Shown here: positions 8,352-16,887 of the stretch, piece by piece
How positions within the stretch are numbered: position 1 is the stretch's first letter
Layout: every line of letters starts with the position of its first letter
Assembly (NCBI GenBank): GCA_039199225.1
Contig: JBCCSZ010000021.1
Location: forward strand, 1-39,134
Origin: JBCCSZ01 sp039199225
GTDB lineage: Bacteria; Bacteroidota; Bacteroidia; Chitinophagales; Saprospiraceae
Direction: 5' to 3'
DNA: 39,134 nucleotides
The notes under the pieces: model-generated
What the model was told of the DNA's origin: nothing
The model's input: only the letters and a program-made list of their open reading frames with translations
Databases searched by the model: none
Position numbers and translations under genes: made by a program

Positions 8352-9491
8352 ATGAAAATTAAAACCCTGCTTTTGTTTTGTATCCTTTTTCTTGGCTTTC
8401 GGGTATCTCACCTGACAGGCCAGGTCACCAAAGGCAGTTTTTTCATCGAAAGGGGGCTTTTTTGGGATTTTTCTCGCGTCAAGTCCGGACCAAATGCCAA
8501 TGCTCAGGTCCAAAGCCTTATCTACAATCCCGTGATGGGCGTATTCCTCAGTGAGTCTGTCTTGTTGAGTGGAGGAGTACAACTGAAGGAGGAACGCTTC
8601 AGCTCTAGCGAGGAGGTGCGTACGACCTATGGCGTGAGTTTGGACATGCGCTGGTATCTCAGCGCTCCCAAGGATCGGACAATGCTCTGGTTTTTGGAAA
8701 TAGGTGGCGAATATGCCCGCATCAACATTGCCAACTCTTTTGATCGGAATACGGAGTTGGACCCTTGGACAGCGCGCATTTCGTTGGGGACGGATATTTT
8801 TTTGGCCCAAGGATTGTCGATTAACAGCCGCTTGTACTACCGCAGGGGCAAAACCTCGAATTTCTCTTTCAATAAATTTTCAGACATAGGCATCACCTCG
8901 GGCTTGCGATACTACTTCTTACCCAAAGGTGTGCGGCCTCGTTGGACTGCCATCAGCCCTGGACCCGGCGATTGGATGATCGGCGGTAGCAACATCGATA
9001 TTCGATCTGATCGCATCAGCCCGGGAAAGAATTTCAACCTCAGCCTGCGTCCCAGAGCTGGTGTATTTGTCCATCCCCATTTCATGCTGGGCAGCTCTCT
9101 GTTCATCAGCTATTTCCGCTCCTCTTCAGATGTCGTACGCAATACCAACCAATCTTATGGTTTGACTCCCTTCGTTCGCTATTATACCGAGAGTGTGCCT
9201 TCTTTCATCAAAGGATTTCTCGAACTCAATGCAGGCTTACAACGGAATGCTTCCATCATCAGAGTCAGCGGAGGGACTGCCAATAATGTCTTTCGCAATT
9301 CCAATGTCTCTAGACTTTATGGGGCTGCCGTAGGACTCGATATTTTCCTTAACCCCAACTTTGCACTTGAGCTGAGCTTTGCCTACAACCGCTTTAGAGC
9401 TTCAAACTTTACAGACCCCGATACGCCTGTTAAGCAGCAATTTTTTAATTTGAATTTTGGTTTTCAGTACTTCGTTACCCGCCAGCCCTAA
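8352..9491 (+). CDS. Exported outer-membrane beta-barrel protein, tandem-barrel type (paralogue of 6545-7627)
   Basis: This 379-residue protein has a signal peptide (MKIKTLLLFCILFLGF, cleavage near TGQ) and two barrel-like halves joined around residues 190-235. Strands end in tyrosine/phenylalanine pairs, and the C-terminus reads FNLNFGFQYFV, typical of Bacteroidota barrels. The second half shares the pattern of a FxHPHFMLGSSL-type strand, an FVRYY strand and GLDIFLNPNFALELSF with the gene at 6545-7627. Function is unknown. It converges on the nuclease-helicase gene with only 4 nt between the stop codons, leaving no room for a terminator. Confidence 0.75.
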   Translation: MKIKTLLLFCILFLGFRVSHLTGQVTKGSFFIERGLFWDFSRVKSGPNANAQVQSLIYNPVMGVFLSESVLLSGGVQLKEERFSSSEEVRTTYGVSLDMRWYLSAPKDRTMLWFLEIGGEYARINIANSFDRNTELDPWTARISLGTDIFLAQGLSINSRLYYRRGKTSNFSFNKFSDIGITSGLRYYFLPKGVRPRWTAISPGPGDWMIGGSNIDIRSDRISPGKNFNLSLRPRAGVFVHPHFMLGSSLFISYFRSSSDVVRNTNQSYGLTPFVRYYTESVPSFIKGFLELNAGLQRNASIIRVSGGTANNVFRNSNVSRLYGAAVGLDIFLNPNFALELSFAYNRFRASNFTDPDTPVKQQFFNLNFGFQYFVTRQP

Positions 9492-9495
9492 GACT

Positions 9496-12400
9496 TTAGA
9501 GCATATTCCCTTCTCCACAATAGTTGACCAGTTTTTGATATACTTCGTTTTGACTGAGAATGGCCTTGTTGCCTAAAACGATCAGGTGTTGCCGCGCTCG
9601 GGTCAGCGCTACATTTAATTTGCGATCGACTCCTTCATTAGATAAGGAAACCAAGGAGTGCAATTGGGCGGAGGTATTGGTACACAAGGAAAGGATAATG
9701 ATGTCTCTGGCGCCCCCCTGGTAGCGCTCCACTGTATCAATGGTGATGTTTTTAGCAGAGGTGCTACTGGCCTCTAGGTGCTGGCGAATGCAAGCGATTT
9801 GCGCTCGGTAGGGAGTGATCACCCCCAAGGTCCCATGGTGAAATTCCATCCCATTGGCAGCATAAATGCGTTGGAACGCCCCAACGATCTGACTCAGCAT
9901 TATCGCTTCATGCCGATTGGTTTTGGAACTGCTCGCTTCGTCTGGTGCCGTATCGAAAAACATCATGCGGCGTCGGGCCAGACGTTCTTCCAAGTCGTTG
10001 GCTTCGGCCGGCAGCTCGTAGCTTAAGGCACTCATTTGTTGCAAACGCCAAGCGATGCCTTCTGGCAAAATGTGTAGTCGCCCCTTGTAAAAATATTCGT
10101 TGGGAAAGTCCATAATGACCTGGTGCATCCTGCCTTGATGGCTCAGTTGTGCATAGGCCCAGTCCCAATCCTGCGCCTTGCAGCGTTTGTACAGCCGCTC
10201 AAAGAGGGAATCCCGCATATTTTGTAGCCCAATTTTTTTCAGCTCCGGACTGGTACTTGCAGATCGTTCTTTGTCTTGCACCACAACGGCCGGCAACTGC
10301 TGGTGATCTCCGATGAGGATGAATTGCTCAAAGCGCGGGAGCAATCCGACCAATAAAGGTTCCAGTATTTGCGATGCCTCGTCGATAACCACCCGCTGGA
10401 ATGTCTTGAGCTGCAACAGCTCCTGCTTATTGGAAATGGAAGCAACAGTACTGACGAAGATGCGGTGCTTGTCGATTAATTCCTTCAAGCCCTGTCGAGT
10501 GTTGATTTTTTCCAACTGAGTAGAAAACAAGCGATCTCTGAAAGGTGGCGCCGTCGCGTAGCGTGATCCAATGCGCAGATATTCTTGCCGGGCATATTTG
10601 TCGATGCTTTCGATGGCCTGACAAATTTCGTCTACTGCGCGATTGGTGTAAGCCAGCAGCAGGAGGTTTTCGTCTGTATGGTTGAGGATGTAGCTGACAA
10701 AGTGCTTGAGCATCATGCTGGTTTTGCCAGTGCCAGGCGGTCCCCACAGCAGAAAGTAATCTTTGGCAGAGATCATGCGTTGGAGGATGCCTTGCTGCTC
10801 AGTGGTGAGGTCGCCGGGAGCATTGAGTTTGGCAGGAGCCGATTGGGTCGGGGGGGCTATGCCTAATAGCAGGTCTTTTTTGTGAGAGTCATATTGAACA
10901 AATCGAAAAAGGTTGCGATACATTTCTGTAAAGCTGCTGTCCATCATATCGTGTTCCAAATTCCAAAGAACGTCGGATTGGAAGATGAGGTTGTTGAACT
11001 GTCGGGAGCGCAGGCGGATGCTAAGCTGTTGTTCGTCGATCTGTATAATTGTACACTTGAATATCTGATTGGTGAGGACATTGTCGCCAGCTTTTCGGTA
11101 GGGGTACAAAACGGCAATGTCGCCATTGCGGAAGTTGGCCAGCGGATTGGTCCTTTCCGTTTTTTGAAATACGATAATCGGATCATTGTCTTTGGCTCGG
11201 TCTTCCAGTATGCGCAAATGACTGATGATGTCAAAGGAGGCTTCTTTCTCTTCCAGGTCATTGAGCCACAAGGAGGCCAAGCCATTGACGTTTTCAAGAC
11301 CTTGAACGCCCGTTTTGGCCAGCCATTGTTCGTGTGCGATGAAGCCAGAAAAGGCCGTAAAATAGTGCCGGTCGATGGAGCGCATACCTCTGTATACTTT
11401 CTCAAATAGCCCGAGGTCTTTTTCGATGAAGCCTTTAGCGGCTGTTAGTTTTGTGGGGCTGAGGAGGCTGAAAAAATTGGGGCTATCCAGTGGCTGGTCC
11501 AGCAAATTGGCAATGCCTCTTTCGATGGCTACAATCTGATTTCGAATTTGAATGGCCTCGTACTGTTGGGCCTTTATAGAGGGGGCAAATCGCAATTGTC
11601 GGTCTTCCACGCCAGAATACAAAATGAAGTTGGCAGGAGCGATGCCTTTTTCAAAAACCGATTTGATAATGAGATCGTACAGGAGTGTTTGGGTAAAATG
11701 ATTGCTGCTGATTCCATAGGTATTTGCCTTGAAAGGCTTGCCGCTTTTCAATTCTACAATGGCTGACTGCTTGCTGCTGTCGGCTTGCTTGTAAAAGACA
11801 TCCAACCGCCCTTGAAGGCCGTACTTCTCGGAATAAAAGCTGGGTTCCAAATAGCAATCGCTGGGTTCGATGTCGCTGGCTGGAAAATCCTGCTGTATCA
11901 CCCTTTTGAGATGGAGAAAGTGCTTCTGAGATGTTTGCATGATCTCCCGGACCAAACGGTTGTCAAAAATGGCGAAAGCCAAGGGGTTGAGCTGGAAGAC
12001 TTTTGGAAAAGTTTCTTTGAACGTGCTGTCCTTATGGGTCATCAATTCGTCGAGAAAGAAGTTGGCGATGTTCCCGATCATAATGTATTTGGTCGTCTGG
12101 AAGGGTAGGTACTTTTTGAGTAAGTACAGCATCGGAGCTGCTCCAAAGTCTTTGAAACACTCGGAAATTGCGGATACATCTACCAAGTAATCAGGTTCCA
12201 GCACGATGGCTTTGGGACGGTATATGCCTGCTTGATCAATCTCTACATCAATCAGGTTGAGGGAGACCGGAAAGCGGAAAGTCGTTCGAATTTGATCAAT
12301 GGTTGGATTGAAATTCTCGTTGCGATCCGGGATGTTGTATTGCACACGCTGAACTTCCTCCGGTTGGTTTTCTGCTCTGACAATCAACTGATGCTGCTCG

Positions 12401-12879
12401 GGATCGTCCTGAAGTGCTACCACCCGAATACAAGCGTGAAAGGATTGAATCTCCGACGGTCGTTGTGCAAAGGTGGGCGTTGCCAACTGCAAGAAAGCCG
12501 GAATGTCTAGCTGTAACAATCGGAATATGCTTTGACCAATGACAAATAAGCCTTGTTGATAGGTCTGTTCCAATAAAGAGGGATCCAGCGCCTGGTCTTC
12601 CTGTCGATTGAGCCATGACCGGGCCTGTGTCCGAAAGGCATGGATTTGGAATTGCAACTGTTTCGGTAAGTCAAATCGGTGGCCGACATAAGCGATGCGT
12701 GCAAAAAGAGTCGTAAACTGCAGCCGCTCCGCCCGGGTAACTTCTACAAATAGCAGATTGAGCAATCGATACAAAGCCGTAATTTTATCGGCCGTATCCA
12801 GCTCCTGCTGTTGGATTTTCTCTACTTCCCGGTAGAAAAGCCGAGCGAGCTTTTGCTTTTTTGAAGTCGCCGTTTGCAT
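9496..12879 (-). CDS. Dna2-like nuclease and superfamily 1 helicase
   Basis: This 1127-residue protein joins a RecB/Cas4-type nuclease to an SF1B helicase. Nuclease motifs are GRLD (357-360), ELK (E376, K378) and QTLLY (Q397, Y401). Helicase motifs are GPPGTGKT (713-720), VIDEAS (831-836), GDHQQLP (857-863), QGRMH (915-919), TVERYQGGARDIIIL (1049-1063) and LNVALTRARQHLIVLG (1088-1103). The layout matches eukaryotic and bacterial Dna2-like enzymes that process DNA ends or flaps. The four cysteines that bind a 4Fe-4S cluster in Dna2/Cas4 nucleases are not visible around the nuclease motifs. The first 340 residues are helical and unrecognised. It stands alone, with no defence genes nearby, so a housekeeping DNA-repair role is more likely than phage defence. 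Confidence 0.88.
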   Translation of the reverse strand: MQTATSKKQKLARLFYREVEKIQQQELDTADKITALYRLLNLLFVEVTRAERLQFTTLFARIAYVGHRFDLPKQLQFQIHAFRTQARSWLNRQEDQALDPSLLEQTYQQGLFVIGQSIFRLLQLDIPAFLQLATPTFAQRPSEIQSFHACIRVVALQDDPEQHQLIVRAENQPEEVQRVQYNIPDRNENFNPTIDQIRTTFRFPVSLNLIDVEIDQAGIYRPKAIVLEPDYLVDVSAISECFKDFGAAPMLYLLKKYLPFQTTKYIMIGNIANFFLDELMTHKDSTFKETFPKVFQLNPLAFAIFDNRLVREIMQTSQKHFLHLKRVIQQDFPASDIEPSDCYLEPSFYSEKYGLQGRLDVFYKQADSSKQSAIVELKSGKPFKANTYGISSNHFTQTLLYDLIIKSVFEKGIAPANFILYSGVEDRQLRFAPSIKAQQYEAIQIRNQIVAIERGIANLLDQPLDSPNFFSLLSPTKLTAAKGFIEKDLGLFEKVYRGMRSIDRHYFTAFSGFIAHEQWLAKTGVQGLENVNGLASLWLNDLEEKEASFDIISHLRILEDRAKDNDPIIVFQKTERTNPLANFRNGDIAVLYPYRKAGDNVLTNQIFKCTIIQIDEQQLSIRLRSRQFNNLIFQSDVLWNLEHDMMDSSFTEMYRNLFRFVQYDSHKKDLLLGIAPPTQSAPAKLNAPGDLTTEQQGILQRMISAKDYFLLWGPPGTGKTSMMLKHFVSYILNHTDENLLLLAYTNRAVDEICQAIESIDKYARQEYLRIGSRYATAPPFRDRLFSTQLEKINTRQGLKELIDKHRIFVSTVASISNKQELLQLKTFQRVVIDEASQILEPLLVGLLPRFEQFILIGDHQQLPAVVVQDKERSASTSPELKKIGLQNMRDSLFERLYKRCKAQDWDWAYAQLSHQGRMHQVIMDFPNEYFYKGRLHILPEGIAWRLQQMSALSYELPAEANDLEERLARRRMMFFDTAPDEASSSKTNRHEAIMLSQIVGAFQRIYAANGMEFHHGTLGVITPYRAQIACIRQHLEASSTSAKNITIDTVERYQGGARDIIILSLCTNTSAQLHSLVSLSNEGVDRKLNVALTRARQHLIVLGNKAILSQNEVYQKLVNYCGEGNML

Positions 12880-13008
12880 GTCGGGAAAGTACGAAAAATA
12901 TCCCGAATCGGGTAACTGCCTGGGGTGGCATCCTTGTCAGTCAAAGCCAAAACCATCCTTCTCAATAACAGGGTAGATGCCAGGCTTTGCCCTGCCAGAT
13001 TAGAATCA

Positions 13009-13037
13009 TTGCTAGATAGTTTTTATGTTTACATTTC
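13009..13037 (+). promoter_or_regulatory. Possible promoter for the GT-C-like gene
   Basis: TTG (13009-13011), an 18-nt spacer and TACATTTC (13030-13037) fit the Bacteroidota promoter with one mismatch in the -7 box. The ATG lies 45 nt downstream. Confidence 0.4.
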
Positions 13038-13081
13038 AAGGAAGTGGCCGACTTAACACCCGGTAAAGTACGCTCATCGAT

Positions 13082-14485
13082 ATGATTCAAAAAGGAACGC
13101 TGATTTTTTCGTTGGCTTATCTGTTTGTCGCAGCTTTCATCATCTGGTATTTTGATGGCACTGCAGATGCTGGGGATAGTGTAAAGCACTACCTGGTGGC
13201 TCATTCTGCCTTCGATCACCCACATTTGTTTTTTTTCCACTGGGGCAAGCCTGTTTTTACGCTTTTGGCTGCTCCCTTTGCCCGCTTTGGCTTTGATGGG
13301 ATGAAGTGTTTCAACGTATTGGTAACCTTATTGACCCTACTCTGTAGCCTTCAAGTTGTTCGTCGCTTGGGCTACTCCAATGCCTGGCTGGCTCCTTTTC
13401 TATTGTTATCGGCACCTTTTCATCTGATCGTGATTTTTTCGGGCCTAACAGAGCCTTTGTTCGCCTTATTTATGGTTGGGGCTTTATACCTGGCGCTTTG
13501 TCGCGAACAGTGGGCTTGGGCTGTTATCTTGTTGTCCTTTATGCCTTTTGTACGTTCAGAAGGAATGATCATTTGTGGTGTGTTTGGCTTGTACTTGATG
13601 TGGAAAGGAAGGTGGTCTTTGCTTCCTCTGTTTGCTCTTGGCCATGTGATCTATATTTTTGCAGGTGGTCTAGTGACGGGGAATTACCTGTGGATCATCA
13701 ATGAAAATCCATATGCAGCCATGCATCGTTACTTAGAAGCAGAGGCGCATTTGTTCGACTTTGCCGAACGGCTTACTTATGTCATCGGTATCCCCTTGTA
13801 CGGTTTGTTGGTGTTGGGCTTATTGAGTTTTTTGTGGAAGCCCTACAATGCTTCGTTTAAGCTGTGGCTGGAGGAGCTGTGGCTAATCGTAGGCTGTTTT
13901 GCTGCCTTTTTTACAGCCCATACGCTCTTTTGGTATTTGGGCATCTTCAATTCTATGGGCCTAAAAAGAGTTTTGATTGGCGTTTTACCATTGATCGGTA
14001 TTTTGGCTTTGAGAGGATTTAATTTTGTGCAACACCTCACAGAGTCTCAGCCATTGCTGCGCCGCTTTTTATTCTTCGGCATTCTGGCCTATACGTTCAT
14101 CTTCCCTTTTACTTCGAATCCGGCTGCCCTTGGTGGTGCTCAAGCCATGCGACTTTTACCGGAGCAACGCACTGCTGTGGAGGTGGCAGATTTTATCCGG
14201 CAATCGAATGTGGTCGGGGAGGAGACGACTTTGTACTATACCCATCCTTCTTTGAGTATGCCTTTGGGGGTTGATCATTTCGATCCAGCAGTGCGTCGGG
14301 ACTTGGACGATTTGCACCGCCAGGCGCCTCGTTTATCTGATTTGATTATCTGGGATAGCTGGTATGGGGTGGTCGATAGTAAGTGGGAGCTGGATGCATT
14401 GACGACAAGCTATGATTTGGAGTCCATTGGCCAGTTTGAATCGACCCATCACCGATACGTTTTGCTAAAAATGAAAAAAAATTAG
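13082..14485 (+). CDS. Polytopic membrane protein, likely GT-C glycosyltransferase
   Basis: This 467-residue protein has about ten transmembrane segments. The first extracytoplasmic loop contains an acidic DAGDSVKHY motif (about residues 29-37), which resembles the acidic catalytic loop of GT-C transferases that use polyprenyl-phosphate sugars. A TEPLFALF segment and an RSEG motif follow, as in ArnT/PMT-like families. The C-terminal 100 residues form a soluble domain. It probably transfers a sugar or mannose-like residue at the periplasmic face, but acceptor and donor cannot be told. A terminator-like hairpin lies about 140 nt downstream. Confidence 0.65.
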   Translation: MIQKGTLIFSLAYLFVAAFIIWYFDGTADAGDSVKHYLVAHSAFDHPHLFFFHWGKPVFTLLAAPFARFGFDGMKCFNVLVTLLTLLCSLQVVRRLGYSNAWLAPFLLLSAPFHLIVIFSGLTEPLFALFMVGALYLALCREQWAWAVILLSFMPFVRSEGMIICGVFGLYLMWKGRWSLLPLFALGHVIYIFAGGLVTGNYLWIINENPYAAMHRYLEAEAHLFDFAERLTYVIGIPLYGLLVLGLLSFLWKPYNASFKLWLEELWLIVGCFAAFFTAHTLFWYLGIFNSMGLKRVLIGVLPLIGILALRGFNFVQHLTESQPLLRRFLFFGILAYTFIFPFTSNPAALGGAQAMRLLPEQRTAVEVADFIRQSNVVGEETTLYYTHPSLSMPLGVDHFDPAVRRDLDDLHRQAPRLSDLIIWDSWYGVVDSKWELDALTTSYDLESIGQFESTHHRYVLLKMKKN

Positions 14486-14622
14486 GTCCAGCGGGTCCGA
14501 TCTTCCCTTTTCAAAGAACTATAGGATGTGTCGTTCTTCCAAGAATCGTTTGGCTGCGATTGGAGGAGCTTATACATTGTCTAACAAACCGAAAAACGGT
14601 TCCCTAAAATCCAAATTAGATC

Positions 14623-14653
14623 ATCTCCACTCGTTCCCCGGTGGAGATTTTTT
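14623..14653 (+). terminator. Intrinsic terminator downstream of the GT-C-like gene
   Basis: ATCTCCAC (14623-14630) and GTGGAGAT (14641-14648) form a perfect 8-bp stem with a 10-nt loop, followed by a run of T residues to 14653. It should end transcripts from 13082-14485 and insulate the exported protein at 14729. A smaller 5-bp hairpin (14587-14601) lies just upstream. Confidence 0.75.
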
Positions 14654-14728
14654 ATGTGGTGGGTACGGAAAGATCGTTCGGTACACTTGATACTGAAGAT
14701 TTTATTGAACTCCCTTAAAACCACCATT

Positions 14729-15226
14729 ATGAAAAAGCTCTTCTTTTTAATGCTCTGTACGACTTTTTTAGCAGCCAATGTATTTGCCCAGCGCAACAGC
14801 TTCCAGGTGAAGACCTGCCCGGACATAGCCGTAACTGAATTATATGTCCAGTGGGTGATGATCGACCCACCACCTTCGGTTGATTACAATTACTACAATA
14901 TCTGGGGTGCTGTCCAAAACATTGGCAATGCTACCATGTATCCGGATGCGTCCAACTATACGGCCTTTTTATATGCAAAATTTGGCAATGGTTGGAAGTT
15001 ATTGAAGAAATTCCCGCTTCCCAAGATGGCTCCGGGGCAGCAACAAAACATCCAGTATTCCCTAAAGATCAAGAAGCCCAAGAAGGCTCCTGCAGTTATG
15101 ATTCGGGTATTGCCAGGCATTCAAGGTGCAAAAGCGCCAGATTGCAACCTGAGCAACAATGTCAAATACAAATACCCTCAGCGTCCAATATCTCCGGTGA
15201 ACAGCTTTCAGAGTCGAAAAAAATAG
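14729..15226 (+). CDS. Small exported protein with a CARDB-like domain
   Basis: This 165-residue protein has a clear signal peptide (MKKLFFLMLCTTFLAA, cleavage near FAQ). The rest is a beta-rich domain with patterns such as WGAVQNIGNATM and LPKMAPGQQQNIQYSLKI, and a late DCNLSNNV motif. These recall CARDB/DUF11-like adhesion domains, which are Ig-like modules of extracellular proteins. ATG 14729 was chosen over ATG 14654 because the latter starts beside a terminator and would bury the signal peptide. The basic tail ends in SRKK. No function can be assigned. Confidence 0.65.
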   Translation: MKKLFFLMLCTTFLAANVFAQRNSFQVKTCPDIAVTELYVQWVMIDPPPSVDYNYYNIWGAVQNIGNATMYPDASNYTAFLYAKFGNGWKLLKKFPLPKMAPGQQQNIQYSLKIKKPKKAPAVMIRVLPGIQGAKAPDCNLSNNVKYKYPQRPISPVNSFQSRKK

Positions 15227-15247
15227 GAAGGTCATGCACCAATTGAA

Positions 15248-15281
15248 AAAGGGAAAGTAGGCATCTGCCCGCTTTCCCTTT
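15248..15281. terminator. Bidirectional terminator between the exported protein and rplT
   Basis: AAAGGGAAAG (15248-15257) and CTTTCCCTTT (15272-15281) form a perfect 10-bp stem, with a GGC/GCC pair inside the loop. T-rich tails occur on both strands. It lies between two convergent genes, 21 nt after the plus-strand stop (15226) and 22 nt after the rplT stop. Confidence 0.8.
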
Positions 15282-15303
15282 AGCTTATCTTGATGGATTG
15301 ATC

Positions 15304-15660
15304 CTAGTTTTGCGCCGCCTTTGTCTGCTCGACGATGGCTTTGAATGTAGCCGGGTGGTTCATGGCCATGTCGGCAAGTACCTTCCGGTTGAGCGCTACC
15401 TCATTTTGATTGAGGGCATGGATCAAACGAGAATAAGTTGTGTTGTTGATTCTAGCTGCTGCGTTGATACGAGCGATCCACAGGCGGCGGAAGGCGCGCT
15501 TTTTGTTGCGGCGATCGCGGTAGGCGTAGGTAAGACCCTTCTCAACCGCATTTTTAGCGACTGTGTAGACTTTTGATCTAGCGCCCCAGTAACCTTTGGC
15601 AGCTTTTAGAATTTTTTTGCGCCGTTTTCTGGATGCAACGGCATTGACGGAACGTGGCAT
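15304..15660 (-). CDS. rplT: 50S ribosomal protein L20
   Basis: The 118-residue protein starts MPRSVNAVASRKRRKK and contains the L20 hallmarks GYWGARSKVYTVAK, YAYRDRRNKKR and FRRLWIARINAAAR. L20 binds 23S rRNA early in 50S assembly and in other bacteria represses its own operon. It is the third gene of infC-rpmI-rplT, a classic order, and is followed by a strong terminator. Confidence 0.98.
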   Translation of the reverse strand: MPRSVNAVASRKRRKKILKAAKGYWGARSKVYTVAKNAVEKGLTYAYRDRRNKKRAFRRLWIARINAAARINNTTYSRLIHALNQNEVALNRKVLADMAMNHPATFKAIVEQTKAAQN

Positions 15661-15730
15661 ATCTGCGTTTTTAGTACCATGCAGGGATCATTTGGATGCT
15701 TAAGACCTGCATGCTCGTTAAAAAAGGAAT

Positions 15731-15931
15731 TTATCTCAGGCAAAGTAAGTGCTTGATTCTGTTTTCATCGCCTTTACATTGAAAGACAGTAGAACCAACC
15801 AAACGCTTTTTGGCTTTCTTACTTTTCTTACGCATCAGGTGAGAAGTGCGGGCCTGAAACCGCTTAACTTTACCCGATCCAGTGATTTTGAAGCGTTTCT
15901 TCGCACTGGAATGCGTTTTCATCTTAGGCAT
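15731..15931 (-). CDS. rpmI: 50S ribosomal protein L35
   Basis: The 66-residue basic protein begins MPKMKTHSSAKKRFK, a signature of L35, and has the usual length. It lies between infC (140 nt upstream) and rplT (70 nt downstream). The upstream gap is long for this operon and holds a perfect 10-bp hairpin that could be a regulatory site. Confidence 0.98.
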   Translation of the reverse strand: MPKMKTHSSAKKRFKITGSGKVKRFQARTSHLMRKKSKKAKKRLVGSTVFQCKGDENRIKHLLCLR

Positions 15932-16008
15932 AATTCAATACTTTTTTTAAAAATGGTTTGCAAAGATATGTAAAAGCTCCTGAATTAACAAGCCAAGCAA
16001 ACATAAGA

Positions 16009-16047
16009 CATCCCAAAACCGCGCATCGAGGCAACGATTTTGGGATG
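16009..16047 (-). promoter_or_regulatory. RNA hairpin in the infC-rpmI gap, possible L20 operator
   Basis: CATCCCAAAA (16009-16018) and TTTTGGGATG (16038-16047) form a perfect 10-bp stem with a 19-nt loop, 24 nt downstream of infC. No T run follows on the minus strand, so it is not an intrinsic terminator. In other bacteria L20 represses this operon through RNA structures upstream of rpmI or infC; a similar role here is inference. Confidence 0.4.
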
Positions 16048-16071
16048 ATCTGGACGGACAAAACCAATTGA

Positions 16072-16716
16072 TCAGTCTTTTTCTTGCTGAGCTTGTTTTT
16101 CCGGCTTGGAGTCTTTCTTCTTCTTTGGAACTTTCTTTGGTGCAATGACGACGATCATCCGGCGTCCTTCCATCTTTGGGAGGGTCTCCGGAGAGCCATA
16201 TTCATCCAATTCCTTGAGAAAGCGCAGAAGCAGCAATTGCCCTCTATCTTTGAAGACAATGGTCCGGCCGCGGAAGTGTACATAAGCCTTGACTTTGGCT
16301 CCTTCCTCCAAGAACTTCTTGGCGTGACGCAGCTTAAAGTCAAAATCATGCTCACCCATGTTGGGGCCGAAGCGTATTTCTTTGACGACGGTCTTGACCG
16401 CCTTGGCTTTAATTTCTTTCTCCTTTTTCTTTTTCTGGTACAGAAACTTCTTGTAGTCAATGATTCTACAAACAGGAGGAGAGGCATTGGGGGAAATCTC
16501 TACTAGATCGAGTTCTAAGTCTTCTGCCCAACGAAGTACCTGGCGAGTTGGGTAGACATTAGGATCGACTGGACGGCCGGCTACCCGGCTGACGTCGGCA
16601 AGGTTGTCACCGACAAGACGTATTTCTGGAACGCGAATTTGGAAGTTGATTCTGAAAGAGTAACGGCTGTTGTCTCTGTTATTTGATGATCTTTTTCCTT
16701 TTCTTGCTTTAGCCAA
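16072..16716 (-). CDS. infC: Translation initiation factor IF-3 with a non-ATG start
   Basis: IF-3 binds the 30S subunit and checks start-codon pairing. The 214-residue product has the IF-3 N-domain (residues about 25-95, with LDLVEISPNASPPVCRIIDY) and the C-domain (VKEIRFGPNMGEHDF, FLEEGAKVKAYVHFRGR). The C-terminus carries an extra Lys/Glu/Gln-rich tail. No ATG is available near the start: an in-frame stop lies at 16729-16731, and the only plausible starts are ATT (16720-16722) and TTG (16714-16716). The TTG is given here. E. coli infC uses AUU for autoregulation, so ATT is a serious alternative. First gene of infC-rpmI-rplT. Confidence 0.95.
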   Translation of the reverse strand: MAKARKGKRSSNNRDNSRYSFRINFQIRVPEIRLVGDNLADVSRVAGRPVDPNVYPTRQVLRWAEDLELDLVEISPNASPPVCRIIDYKKFLYQKKKKEKEIKAKAVKTVVKEIRFGPNMGEHDFDFKLRHAKKFLEEGAKVKAYVHFRGRTIVFKDRGQLLLLRFLKELDEYGSPETLPKMEGRRMIVVIAPKKVPKKKKDSKPEKQAQQEKD

Positions 16717-16832
16717 ATGAATGTTGTTTTAATGAAAAAATAGTTGATGTCCGTATTGGTGTAACAGTGTTTTGCATTAGAAAGGTTCAATATAGAAGGA
16801 CAATTACTCCTAATGAAGACTTAAAAATACAA

Positions 16833-16868
16833 AAAAGTACATCCATCTAAACAGATGGATGTACTTTT
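16833..16868 (-). terminator. Strong intrinsic terminator downstream of clpC
   Basis: AAAAGTACATCCATCT (16833-16848) and AGATGGATGTACTTTT (16853-16868) form a perfect 16-bp stem with a 4-nt AAAC loop. It lies 20 nt after the clpC stop codon and ends in a T run on the minus strand, with A/T symmetry that also allows plus-strand function. It separates clpC from infC, which both run leftward. Confidence 0.9.
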
Positions 16869-16887
16869 ATTACGATTTTAAAATTTC

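Noticed and set aside
9496..12879. Anti-phage defence role for the nuclease-helicase
   Set aside because: Nuclease-helicase fusions occur in defence loci, but no other defence genes, mobile elements or unusual base composition flank it.
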